The notes under the pieces: model-generated
Seen by the model: only the letters and a program-made list of their open reading frames with translations
Told to the model about the DNA's origin: nothing
The model's database searches: none
Translations under genes and position numbers: made by a program
Assembly: GCA_963691655.1 (NCBI GenBank)
Contig: OY829326.1
Location: 99,013,340-99,077,339 of the forward strand
DNA length: 64,000 nt
Origin: Toxonevra muliebris
Lineage: Eukaryota > Arthropoda > Insecta > Diptera > Pallopteridae
Direction of reading: 5' to 3'
In this document: piece after piece, positions 9,916 through 21,535 of the stretch
Layout of the letters: each line of letters starts with the position of its first letter
How positions within the stretch are numbered: the stretch's first letter is position 1

Positions 9916-12900
9916 TTAAAATAAGAATAAACTGAAGTATGGAATGAATGAGAAAGAGGTCAAAAACTAAATCTCTACTTAGTGAATTTGATGGACAATC
10001 TGATAAACAGTTGAAAAAGAAAGCTTTGGAAAAATTTTAAAAGATCATGAGCATTTACATTTTTGGAAGAGGCTGAATCCCCCATAGCTTTACTCTGGAG
10101 CTGTCGTTGAATATAAAATAATTTTAGTGGGTGTGTGAGTTAAAGTTTTTGCAGTTTAATTTATTAAAAAATAAAATTTATTTTATTTACGGGCACTCTA
10201 GTTTGTTCGTTGCTTTAAATTTTTTTCTATTCATTACCAACGATGAAAAGATCTGCTAGTGCACACTTGTATATATCTTGCATTAATTACCAAATCCTAT
10301 TCAGATATAAATATATACAACAAACACACGCATACCAACACAAACACTTATACCCATTGAGCTTGACATACACCCACGAAAATTGCGGTTTTCTCATTTG
10401 TATATGTGTGCACAAGCGCTACGAGTGAATTAACTTTAACCTTGTATTACTAAACTATACGAAATTTTGCAACACCCATACATAAACACAATTACATACA
10501 AACAATCACATTTATGAATGTGCTTTGTGTGAACGTGTGCTGGTGCACATTCCACAAATGTCACTTTGTCACAACGAAATGCGAAAAAGCAACAGTTTCA
10601 TAACGCCAATGCTGTACATAAGCGGTGAGATGAATCTGTTTTGTAAATTTTTGGGGAGAAATATCCTTAGATTTTCAATTGCCAAAGCAACAGCAGCAGC
10701 AGTTACAAAATGAACTTAGTATTTTGCGAATAAACGAAAAACGAAACGAGCAGTTATATGCACAATGCCCATACAGACATGCACATGGAGACACACAATC
10801 ATACACGTAGTTATAAAGCATCATCATTTGCAAAATAACCACAACACAAAAGCAAAAATGCCATGGTACACCAACAACAACGATAATAACGACGTCAACT
10901 ACGACGACGACCTTCGATATATTTAAAAAAAAAGTAAAAAAATATCATGTATAGCGATGTTTGAGTTGCATCGGCCAGAAATAGCAGCAGCAGCAGCTAC
11001 CACCACCCGTTTTCATATGCATATCCTGCTGTGGTGCATATCCTTTTTTATGCTGATGCCACTGCTGCTGTGCGCGTTTTTACGTGCAATTTCAGAAATT
11101 TGTTATTGCACTAATAAGCATGTTGCCAAAGCTGTTGCTAGTCGTTCTAACTGCGTGCCTTACTGCTGGCTCTGCTGTTGCTATTACTTTTCTAATGTTG
11201 TTGCTATTTCCACTGTAGCTGCTTTGGCTAAATGCTGAATGCTTATTAAGTGACAAAGTGAATACCAAAAATGCTGGCCATTATCCTTTTGTGTGTATGC
11301 GCGCTCACAGATTTTCAGAGCTGTTAAGCATAATATTTGTATGAATGTATATATGTACGTGCTTTGAAGGTGAAAGTTGAAAAGGGTTTATGGTTGGCTT
11401 CACAAATATCATATGACTATGCTTATGTAGTATGTACAACCACAGCTCAGGTATGCAGTGATAATAGCTGCTGTGAATGTATGCTGCTAGTGCTGTTACT
11501 GGTAATGGTGTCAAGGATTTGTAGCAGCGAAGGAAGTTAGCATCACTTTTTAGTATAAGTAGAAAAAGTTTCTTAGAGTTAGGAACTATTTTTAAATTTC
11601 TTTAAAATTTAAATGTATAATTTAGCAGATGAATACCATGCAAACTTTAAGAAAATTAAGTTTTCCTTTATGAAAAAAATTCTTAGGACAACTAAAGAAA
11701 AAATTTAGATTAACATAAAAACTAAAATATATATTATTTCAATAAAACAAAAGCTTATCAAAATATTTTCTGCTTTAATAACTTTCTACAAAAATCGCAT
11801 TAAAAGTGCAAATTATAATAAAATTATTTCTATAAAATCATAATCGAAAAAAGTCTTACAATTTCCAAATTGTTTAGTTAAAGACATACACAGCCATACA
11901 CCTAAATCTCAAGTTTATATAAAATTAAAGTAGAAAATCAATTTAATTTTTGAATGGCAGTAAAGCATACTTATAAGATTCAAAGTCCTTTTATGTATAA
12001 ATGTATGTAATTTTTATGTGACAAAAGCAGTAAACTAAACACATAAACATTTGTATAAAAACTTTAAGATAAAATCAGAAATAAATGTATTTTTATATTT
12101 TGGACTCTGCCTGTCATTTCGTCTCGGTTACTTACTACTTATACATAGGACAGAATTCAAAATTGAAGTTCAAGGATTATAAAATATATATAGTATGCAC
12201 ACTAACACATATACATATATAAGTATAATTGTATTCATGTGTATGCATTTGTTCTATAAGAAAGTCGTTAAACTAATAGTTGATGTCATCTATTGTGTAA
12301 GATGATATTTTATTTGTAACTATATGCCAAAAAAATCTTTCATACAGGAAACTGTAAGAAGCATGAGATGATATGTTGTGATATTGTTTGACAAAAATAC
12401 AAAAAAAAAAAAACTTAGTTAAATAGAAAGTAAATAATTGTTCTTAGTTCCTTTTTCACAGATAGAAATCAATTTTCAATTACCAACACAATAGAATTTA
12501 ATACAGTTTCAGTTATTACGGAATAGTTCAGAAGGTTTTACATATTACATTGAATCTAATGACATCACATGAAAGAAGAAAATACGACAATAAAATGAAT
12601 AAGTTTGTTATTTTTACATAGAGCAGATAATATTCTTAGGCACAATTTAAGAACAGTGAGAGATTTATTTGAGCCTTGACTCTCTCTCTCTCTCAGAAAA
12701 ACAGAGTTTAAATAAACTGTGTAACATGACGAATGAATGAGTTTTTAAAATGAATTTAGAATTGGCGATTTTCTTTATTACGTCTGGAAATCTCGATATA
12801 GAAACTAAACCTAGTTAGTTTTGGTATATGTGTTGGCTAGTTGGTTTTCTAAAGTGGTAATTTGACTCATGAATAAAATTAGCGGTTGCGCATCATACTG

Positions 12901-15900
12901 ATGCCACACATCCTCAGTTGACTGCTGGTGTAGATAGTTTTTTTGGTCTAATAAGAGGAACGTATCCATCCTGATAGGTTTAAAAAGTTTGTTACTGTTA
13001 ATTAGTGGTGTGAATACTAATTCAGTTTCTGATTTCCATTGGCCAATTCGTTTCTCATTTCATTGCCCTGGGTTTGAATGATAGCAATCCGGTTTGTTAG
13101 CTATTTGTTGCCTATGCGGCATGAGTAGGTTAGTAAGGGTGAAGATTTTTTTCCAGCATCCCGTTTCTCTCAACCTCAACACTCTCATAGTTGCTGTTTG
13201 CTCTATAAATAGATCTATTGGAATTAGAGTGAATTTAATTGATTAATTGTACGCATTTCAGAAAAATAATTAATTTTTTTTTTTGTATGTGGTAAATTAA
13301 TTTCAGCGCAAATCGACACTAAAAATAACGCTGATATTTTTGCTAGTATTGAGTTTTAGAATTAGTTTTTTAATCATTTTTGCAACAAATGTTAACCCAA
13401 CTGATCTGATAATTTTGTATCAGAACTTGTATCTTAAAAGTTTTACATATAATGCCAAAGATTTAGTTTTTTTTGAAACATGGCATGATGTTGGAATTCT
13501 TTATAATAACTTCCAAAATGTATATTATTTATTATATTTTTTAACGCGTTAAAATATGTTACGTGTTTTGTAAATTTTTGTGTGTGTTTTTTTTTTGTTT
13601 TATTTTAAATTAATTACTTGACTGAATGTTTTACAAATAGTAGTTACTTGCGCCGAAACGTTAGGAAAAAGTATGAAATAGTTAACTATTTGCGTATGAA
13701 AATTTCGACCAACAAGCCTGTCGTTACAATCTCGTTAACAATACATAAATTGGTCTAATAGAAAATTGAAAAATATTATTAGTTGTCGGTATTGCCCTAC
13801 AGAAGAAATAATAGCAGATATGATGACAAAGTTATAAGGGCCAAAAAGAGCTGGAATACTTGAGATCAAAATCTGGACTAAGAAGTGATGAAAATATACT
13901 TTCGTTATTACATTCTTGTTCATCTGCTTTATTTAATTTATGTTCAGATATTGTGATGGGCGACCTGTGCTTTCACCCCTCATAAATTTTTCTATGCATA
14001 CATATATTTTTGAAAATTTTAAATTGCGACATCAACTTAATAGAAGGCATAAAGTATACTGGGTTGGTTTAAGTAAAAATTCGATTTACTCCAAATACCG
14101 GTAATGTCTTATACGCCTCATAAAATAAATATGTATACTGCATTAGCGGACCTCTATTAGATCCATATTGAAAAAAATTATTTCTTTTTGCTGTAGCCGT
14201 CAAGTGGAATAGTACATATCATAGTGAATTATATAAAGTTAAAATTTTTTTTTGAAGAGCCAAACCGCATGGTTAAGAATAACCTAAGCTTTACTTAACT
14301 TAAGTTTAAATTATTTTTTTTCTACAACTTAAAATAAAAGGTATACCAAACTTTTGATTTGAGACTCACAAAGATTCTAAAGAAATTTTTTTTTAGATTT
14401 TTGCCTGCATTTGCATAAGTAATTTTTCGCGGATCTTTGGAGCCTTAGTGGACAAGATCCGCGCGAGTCGATACTGCGTAGCAGGACAACTACTTCGGAC
14501 GTTCTGGTAGGCGTCACTCAGCAACGTTTTCAACCTAACTTTTTGGATACTTTGTCACCAATTCACGCGAAAAACACACGTACCTTTAAAGTTTTTAGTT
14601 TTGTTGTTAATTTACCTCACAATCAGATCCTCCACCACCATCATCGGTGCTCAATTTGTTTGAAATTTACAAGTTTTTAGTTTTCTAATTTTTTTAAATT
14701 TCATTTTACTATTACTTAAAATATAGTTTTGATATATATGATATAAAAAGTGCTTATTTTTCCATACAAGTTTGAAGTTTGTTTAAAAATAATTTGTAAA
14801 AGAATAAGAAATTAATCGTAAAAACGCATCTGGGTTAATATGAATTTTCAACCTGTGCCATCATAAATCTCATTTATGCCACTAATATTGAAAATACTTA
14901 CTTAGATATATAAATACACATTCTATAGAAACCTTCGTGACCAGGCCTGTTAGCGCTAACAACGATGGATACACGCTTTTACTCATGTAAGTTCAAGTAA
15001 AAACCTTTTTTTTATATATATATATAGTAAATAATTTTAATAATTAGTTGGTAAAAATACTATTGAAATTTGTATAAATATGAACCAATAGGACGTAATT
15101 ACTTATTCTTAAAACTAAGCTAAACCTAAACTTTAAATTAAACATTGAATCGATCGCGCTTTTGATTATTATTTTTATATTTGGGTAAAAATTATTGAAA
15201 TATCGTAAATTTCTCTTAAACGGAATAATGTTAAAATGTATTATATCGTAAAATTTTAGTCTCTCTCAAATAATGTTTAAGATCATGCGAATTACTGTAA
15301 CATAATCTCATAATGAATAAAGAGTAGTTACGCAAATACGATGGTTGGGAAAGGGAGAGTAGGCGAAGCAATAACAGTTGCGCTTCTGCATTTAGTACAC
15401 TTGGACTTATTCATTTTGCTACATTATTTATATCTAAATACCTAAGTTGACTATATTTTTCTTCTTTTAGTTTCCTCTCTGATTTTCTGGCGAAACCTAT
15501 AGTGCATGAAAACTTTGTGTAGATAGCTCTTATGTGCAATAGCTGACTAACAAGAATCCACCCTCCGGCGAGTACAGTCCAGGTTAAAGCAAGCATGCAC
15601 GCACGTTACGTCAACCAGCATAAGGCAAGGTCTATACAATATATAAACTTTATCATTTCATATCAAATATTTTCTCAGAATATTTTCACTCAATAAAACA
15701 ATTTGTAATCGAATGGTTGGCTCCTGGCTTCAAGTTAATTTTATAATTAAGACAATATAACTCAATGTGTAATACAATAAGTTTCTTAAGATCTTTGAAA
15801 GAAAAAAATTTGTATTTCTGCATTAATCTTTTTAAAGGAGTGGCCTGAATTGGAAGGTTCGTTTTTTTTTTTAGAAAGGGAGGAGGGGGGGGGGGGGGGT

Positions 15901-15990
15901 AGGGAAATGAACCCATTGAACTTCAAGGTATATTTTGGTATATATTTCAAGTATTTACAAATTTTTTTGGCAGTAAAATAATAAATTGCA
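9916..15990. other. Six kilobases of unassigned AT-rich DNA
   Basis: I find no supportable gene or transposon core. Content includes CAG/CAA-rich patches (10685-10710, 10985-11000, 11060-11070), a TC microsatellite at 12680-12695, TA-rich runs near 15010-15030 and a G-run at about 15885-15899. The 93-codon open frame at 10957-11238 is rich in Ala, Cys and Leu because of GCTGCTGTTG triplets and looks compositional. A relatively GC-rich island at 14430-14545 stands out, but neither strand gives a recognisable product. Confidence 0.5.
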
Positions 15991-16207
15991 ACAGATTTGT
16001 AATGAACCGTTTCCCGGTCTTAGGTTGGGGTAGTCTCAGTGGGCTCCACGAGGTTCTTCGCGTTACAAAATTTATATTTTGCAGGGGACCTTCACTTTAG
16101 TTAGCCACACAGGTTTTTATTTTAACAATAATTCAGGTTAAATTTCACTAATAAATTACACTTAACAATGTCACTTCGAATAATTCAATTAATTCAACTT
16201 AATATTT

Positions 16208-16600
16208 AATGTGCTGGCGTGTAACTGACGAATGGGATGGATCGCGCTAGCGTGCGTAGACAGTCGCGCTGGCGTAGCGCTGCTATGCATAGACTGGCGT
16301 ATAACGGGTGAATGCAATGTATTGCGCTGGCGTAGCGCTGCTGTGCGTGTTCTGGCGTGTAACTGACAAATGCGAATGATTGCGCTGTCGTAGCGCTGCT
16401 GTGGCTAGACTGGCGTATAACGGGCGAATGCGATGGATTGCGCTGCTGTGCATAGACTGACGTATAACGGGCTAATGCGATGGATTGCGCTGGCGTAGCG
16501 CTGCTGTGCGTGGCCTGGCGTGTAACTGACGAATGCGATGGACTGCGCTGGCGTAGCGCTGCTGTGGCTAGACTGGCGTACAACGGACGTACCATGCGGT
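16208..16600. repeat. 58-bp minisatellite inside the LTR
   Basis: The unit centres on GCGCTGGCGTAGCGCTGCTG followed by GACTGGCGTATAACGGGC and GAATGCGATGGATT. Starts at about 16322, 16379, 16485 and 16543 give a 58-bp period, with one shortened unit near 16437 and variant units at the left edge; roughly six copies. A minus-strand frame of 157 codons across it is repetitive (Ser/His/Ala/Thr-rich) and reflects the array, not a gene. Confidence 0.85.
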
Positions 16601-16695
16601 GTCTTGCGTCGGTCGTGATACCTTGTCTGTTAGACCAGGTCAGCTTGTTGTTCCTCCGACGTTCAACGGCAAGCCGCACACGTCTTCGCAGGTTA

Positions 16696-17012
16696 GGTTA
16701 GGTTAGGTTAGGTTGGAGTGGCTGTCGAGAGACACACTTAGGCCTTATCGGCCCATTGTGATACCACATAGTTGGACCTACAGTTTAACGCCGATTCCGA
16801 ACGGCGGTGTGGCAATTTTTTATCGGCTTGGTGGTTTTGCCATTACCAACCAATGTGTGTACTTGTACACTATCTTATAATTCTCATACACTTAATATTG
16901 ATAGTGAATATAAGAAAGTTATGAAAATTAACCACCAGACGAAGACGGGAATTGAACCCGAACCTCCCAGATGAAAGTCTAGTGCACTATCCACTAGGCT
17001 ATCGAGGTCGTC
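16696..17012 (-). mobile_element. tRNA-derived SINE, full length, AACCT tail
   Basis: On the minus strand the element starts GACGACCTCGATAGCC and runs through a tRNA-like head of about 75 nt, a body of about 220 nt and a 3' tail of AACCT repeats (16696-16716). It is flanked by a perfect 12-bp direct repeat CTTCGCAGGTTA (16684-16695 and 17013-17024), as produced by LINE-mediated insertion. The head resembles a tRNA with T-loop GTTCAATTCC and a possible TTC anticodon, but the acceptor and anticodon stems have mismatches, so it is not a functional tRNA. A diverged body fragment lies at 4198-4360. Confidence 0.9.
16948..17001 (-). promoter_or_regulatory. RNA polymerase III A and B boxes of the SINE
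   Basis: On the minus strand TAGCCTAGTGG (17001-16991) fits the A-box consensus TRGCNNAGYGG, and GGTTCAATTCC (16958-16948) fits the B box GGTTCRANTCC. The spacing of about 32 nt is normal for tRNA-type internal promoters. This is direct sequence evidence for polymerase III ancestry; whether it is transcribed is not known. Confidence 0.85.
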
Positions 17013-17467
17013 CTTCGCAGGTTACAAGACTTGGAGTTTCCCCTGACTAATGACCAAGTCGGCTTATTGTTCCTCCGACGATCAACGGCCAGCCGCACAC
17101 GTCTTCGCAGGTTACAAGACTTGGAGTTTTCCCACTACTTGTACTTACCAGAGGTACGTGTTGCTCCGATCCCAGCTGCCAGCCAAAAAGAAAGATATTT
17201 GATCACACAGCGAGCTATTCTGTTATTCCATTGTGTAGATTGTCGCCACTGGAATGTATTGTTTTGTTGTTTTGTTGCTTCTGCCAATTGTAATTTTGTA
17301 GTATACACCCACACGTAGTTGTTAGTATACATCTTTCGATGTTGTAGCACATTTGGAGTAGCACATTTGTGACGCGATTGTGCGGTTGGTTTTCTTTTCC
17401 CAGCATATGCTGGGACAGGCTTCTGTATTGTGCAGACATAATTTGTTGCCAAATTTGGCTCGTCACA

Positions 17468-20400
17468 GATTTAATAGTCTGCTTAATGAGCATCTTGTCG
17501 CTGCAGTCTTCAAACGACGTTATAGATTTAGCTCGATTGCTATATAGTTTTCTTTGGGTAAACCAAAAAAAAAAAAGAGAAGAAAAAAATAGTGAATCCA
17601 AATAATGAATAAAAAATAGCAAAATACTTTGCAAAAAAATGGCGCTTTTTATACAGCATGCGCCTTTACACCTGATTCTAAGACCAAATAAAATTTTTGG
17701 GTACACTACACTGCATAGTCGAGAAATTAGCGTCACACAATGCTTCACTTGATAATATTACAATTACAATAGTATTTCCTTTTTTTTGTTTGCAAAAAAG
17801 TGTTTGTGCTCTTAAAATTCTCGAAAACTTCCGCAAAAGTGATTATCCCATACTAACTAAAAACTGATATAATAATTTGTTACTAAATAAAACAATTATT
17901 TTTCAATCAAATTCTTCAGAGAATCGAATGAATATCTTAAAATAATGCGTGTGATTTTTCACACATTTAACTAATTTATTATTATTAATGTATCATAAGT
18001 ATTTTTCAAGCGTTATAATCGCATGTACATACACAACAAAATCACTGCATACTTCCGGAAACATGCATAAATAAAATCGAAAAATAATATGTAGGTATGT
18101 GTAAAGTATGAAAATATGTGTTTAAATTACATAAATATAATGAATAATGATTATTTGATGAAATAAATTTATTTTAATGAAGTTAAAGCTTTAATTATAT
18201 GTATTAACAAGAGTCAGCAAGGCGTATGAGTGATATTTAATTGCTTTCGCTATCAATTAATTCAATTGATAGCTACCATAGGTTTACATGAAAAATGCTC
18301 AAAAATTTAAGTTCATTTGAATGTTTTCAATATCTGCTTGAATATAAATTAGACGGCTTGATTTATGAAGCACAGAATCAAGATATGAAGGCATAGTTTG
18401 AGCTGAAACTAAAAAATAATTAGGAAATTATATTCACAGTTTTCACACACGTTATTCTTATTACCAGGGAATTAACGTCACATTCATATTATTTGTTCAA
18501 TTTGTTTCAATTTTAGAAAGAACTAATTAACATATTTGACTGAACTTTTCAAGTTATTAGTAGTATGAACTAATGATATTTAAATTCATTTCGTCGTAGG
18601 TGTGAGTTAATGTAAGGGTATTCTAAAAATTTCTATATCTTTAGTATCAGTGTTTAGCATAAACAGCTATTTTAATGCTTTGATTATTTCTTTCATGTAC
18701 AAGTATAAAATTATTGATGTATTAAACAAAACAAAAAAAAAAAAAACAAAAAAACATCTGCGTGATTACAAGGCGGAAATAACTAAAGTCAGACAAATGC
18801 TCAATTAATTCGTTATTGTTTTTCCACAAAAACACTAAAGTTTAACAATAAATGAACAGAAATTATGTGGTTCACTTTGGCAGAGCTCACATATTTTTAT
18901 GTACGGGAGGCACCCTACATTGATGTTAAGCTATTGTTGTTTTGTTGGCTTTGTTTTTTTCTAGTGGCAGACGACAATTTTTGAAGCAACCAATTAGCGA
19001 ACATTTGTCATATCATGACAATAAAAACTGTCTATCTATTTTTATTGTAAGGCAGAATTGTAAGAGAGAAAAAAATGGACAGGAAAAATGTGTGGCATTG
19101 ATGTTAGAAAGATAGCAAAATAATTGAATTGCTTGAAATGTGATATACGCTAATGAGTATAAAAATAAGAGAAAGCAGGAAAAACAATCTATTAAATAGC
19201 AACGGCTGTTGATATACAAGAAGGATGAAGATTAATAAAGAGAAAAATATGTTTTGAAATTTAATACTAATTGAAAATGAATTGGAAGAAAAGTAAAAAA
19301 TTATCATTGAAATTGCAGCGTTTTAAAATTTCACTTCGCGGTGTTTTACGCTATTAAATGTGTTGGTAGCAGCGTCCAGCTCTTTTGTCTTTTTCTTTAT
19401 TTACTTTTGGCCTATCGTTATTTCAGACTGTTTTCTTATTGACCAATATCCTCACTTTTATAGTAAAATTGTGCCATTTAGTACTAAATCGTACTGGGAA
19501 TGCAGATATGTTCACTTCTGTGAGACTGAGCACAGAATCGGATTGTTTGCAATAGAGAAATTTCATTATCCTATTTAGTTGATTTTCTTGAGAGAACAGG
19601 CATATTGCCGCACATCCACACATACATATCAATAAATCCCTAACACATATTTTTCAAATTTTACAGGAGAAGCAACATCTTTTTGATCCAGAATTATAAT
19701 TTAAAATAAAAGAACATATTATAAGTTTTCGACATATGTATCTTTTCTGTATAGATGAAAGTGGGCAAAATAAGGTAGCGATGTACCAAAATTGTAAGTT
19801 CCCGTTTATAGATCAGTTTCTATGAAAAATTGCATAGTGTCCTGGTGATATAACAGATGATTATGCTTTCGTGTGTAGCTGAATATATGTGGTTTAACTT
19901 ACTCTGTGCGAGCTTTCGCTGCGAAAGGGGCAGCTTCCTCTATGCGATATTTTTGTATGCAACTTTCTTTTTGCATGTTTGGAAATCACCAAGTCGTGGT
20001 GTTCCGGGATATATTAAATTTAATTAAAAAGATTGCTATGAATCCGCCCAGTTGTAGTGGTGCGTATTATTTATTATTATTCAAGTAATGTGAAGAGCTT
20101 AAAGTAGCAGACATTGCGCCCTAAAAAATAGTTTATGTCAGTTCCTACTTGAAGACAAAAAACGCTCTACTGACCTACCGAAAGCCACCACATCTTCTGT
20201 AGAAGAGGAGTTTAAATCCTTAACCGGAAAAAACTACTTTTTGGAAATCACCCTTCACACAAAAAGTGAGTTGTCTTTTCGTCACATACCAAACGCAGAC
20301 GACACTCTATCTCACTGAATATGTCCTATCTTATTTAAGTAAGATCTGAAAACATAACGATAATGTAGCACATTATCAGTTTAAGGTTTGATTGAGTGTA

Positions 20401-20555
20401 AGTGATGCAACTTTCTTCGTGATGCATGATTGTCTGAGACCTGGAATTAGATTCCAATTTTTCAGCATTTTTCCTTAGTTATTTTTTCAACGATAGATTT
20501 CGTAAATTTGATTTGAGTCTTAAGAAAGGATGGGGTCAATTTAAATAGTCGATGA
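17468..20555. other. Unassigned AT-rich DNA
   Basis: No gene is supported. There are A-runs (17563-17574, 18734-18746), a short perfect inverted repeat GCTATCAATT...AATTGATAGC near 18248-18273, and several open frames of 60-72 codons that are Phe/Ile/Leu-rich and show no domain. Confidence 0.5.
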
Positions 20556-20559
20556 ACTT

Positions 20560-20720
20560 TTTTTTTTAGCCATTTTATCGGCAGTCTCATTACCAGCAAT
20601 TCCACAGTGGCCAACAAAGTAAAATTTTGTTATGTATAGACAAGCGCTGGAGACTCTCGAAACACTTTTTCAACAGTTTCAAAGAAAAAAATAAGAAGGA
20701 AAGTGCCATGAGGTCTGATT
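20560..20720 (-). pseudogene. LINE RNase H fragment
   Basis: One minus-strand frame reads FVGHCGIAGNETADKMAKK, matching the signature around the last catalytic aspartate of RNase H domains in non-LTR retrotransposons (GHxGIxGNExAD). Just upstream, another frame gives CFESLQRLSIHNKI, the segment that normally precedes it, so a frameshift separates the two. The fragment is too short to place in a clade, but it resembles the RNase H-bearing LINEs at 27.0-28.2 kb and 60.5-62.4 kb. Confidence 0.7.
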
Positions 20721-21535
20721 GGCTGTCACAAAAATGACGCTAACTGACATTTTTAATGTTTTATGTAGTTTTGCATTTGTACACGTCTCATTTGCACTAA
20801 GCTAAAAACCCAATGCGACAGAGATGCTAGTCTAGCCGGCACCTGAATCACAATATATCTTCGAAACGATAATATGTAATATACCTCTTTCTTATGACCT
20901 TTACCAAGCGGGGCTAAAGCCAGCATGCAGCTAGCTTTAGCCTGGCTTTTGCTCACCGGAGGGTGAGATCTTGCTTGCCAACTATGCTCAGCAGAGTCGC
21001 CTATACAAATACAAATTCATGCACAAAAAAAAAAACTACTAGTGAGAGATAAAAAAGATCAAAGAATGCCAAATGTAATGAAAGAAAGAGTGCAAATCAA
21101 ACATACGGAAATCTACCGGTATTCGAAACTTAGCTGTTGATCGTTTCCTCTACTTACCCGTACCCAACCAATGAAGCAGAATCATATTCTCTCCAACCCA
21201 ACCAAAATACCTCTCAAAAAATATAGTTCTCTACTCTTTATTCATATTAATTTTAAATCGTATAACACTTAGCGAATACTAAGAAGATAATGAATGCAAA
21301 AAAAAATTTAGATAACAGAGCTATTGATTTTACACTGCATTTCAAAACTTTAGATTACTCTTTTTCAGTTTATATTTTTAGATATTTATATATTATATGA
21401 ATTTTTAAACATTTTACGAATAAGAAATAATATTTTATTTTATGATAGGTATGAATTAATGATATTGTTTTATTTTTTTAGATTAGATTACTTCATTATG
21501 TTTACTTAATTTACTTTATTTAATCAATAGTAAAT
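20721..21535. other. Unassigned AT-rich DNA
   Basis: I see nothing codable here beyond short frames. A small GC-richer patch near 20900-20990 has no recognised product. Confidence 0.4.

Larger units (their letters stand above)
16637..17130. repeat. Diverged tandem duplication of about 90 bp in the LTR, first copy split by the SINE
   Basis: GACCAGGTCAGCTTGTTGTTCC at 16637 and GACCAAGTCGGCTTATTGTTCC near 17051 begin two copies of one unit that continue through CAACGGCCAGCCGCACACG and CTTCGCAGGTTACAAGACTT. The first copy is interrupted after CTTCGCAGGTTA by the SINE and resumes at 17025. Removing the SINE and one 12-bp duplication restores the uninterrupted tandem array. Confidence 0.88.
15998..17467 (-). 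mobile_element. Solo LTR, family A copy 1, containing a SINE
   Basis: The segment begins TGTAATGAACC and ends GCTCGTCACA, with a 4-bp direct duplication GATT just outside (15994-15997 and 17468-17471). Both termini match a second copy at 28623-29923, including the CAGGGGA block after the first 90 bp and the TTTGT/CCAAATTTG block before the other end. TG...CA ends and 4-bp duplication fit a Ty3/gypsy-type LTR. Minus orientation is inferred from the second copy, where TATA and AATAAA elements are placed correctly. No internal retroelement sequence adjoins, so it is a solo LTR. It carries a 58-bp minisatellite and an inserted SINE. Confidence 0.8.

Noticed and set aside
10957..11238. A small Cys/Ala-rich secreted protein gene
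   Set aside because: Composition follows GCTGCTGTTG triplet richness common in fly introns; no signal cleavage pattern, splice sites or homologue is recognised.
16206..16679. A 157-codon protein with Ser/His/Ala/Thr repeats
   Set aside because: It is a translation of a 58-bp minisatellite inside an LTR; no start context or domain.
16690..16716. TTAGG-type telomere tract, possibly an ancient telomere fusion
   Set aside because: The repeats lie exactly at the 3' end of a SINE bounded by a 12-bp duplication, so they are the SINE tail.
16935..17012. A functional tRNA gene (TTC anticodon) on the minus strand
   Set aside because: The A and B boxes fit, but the acceptor and anticodon stems have mismatches and the sequence is the head of a SINE with target duplications.
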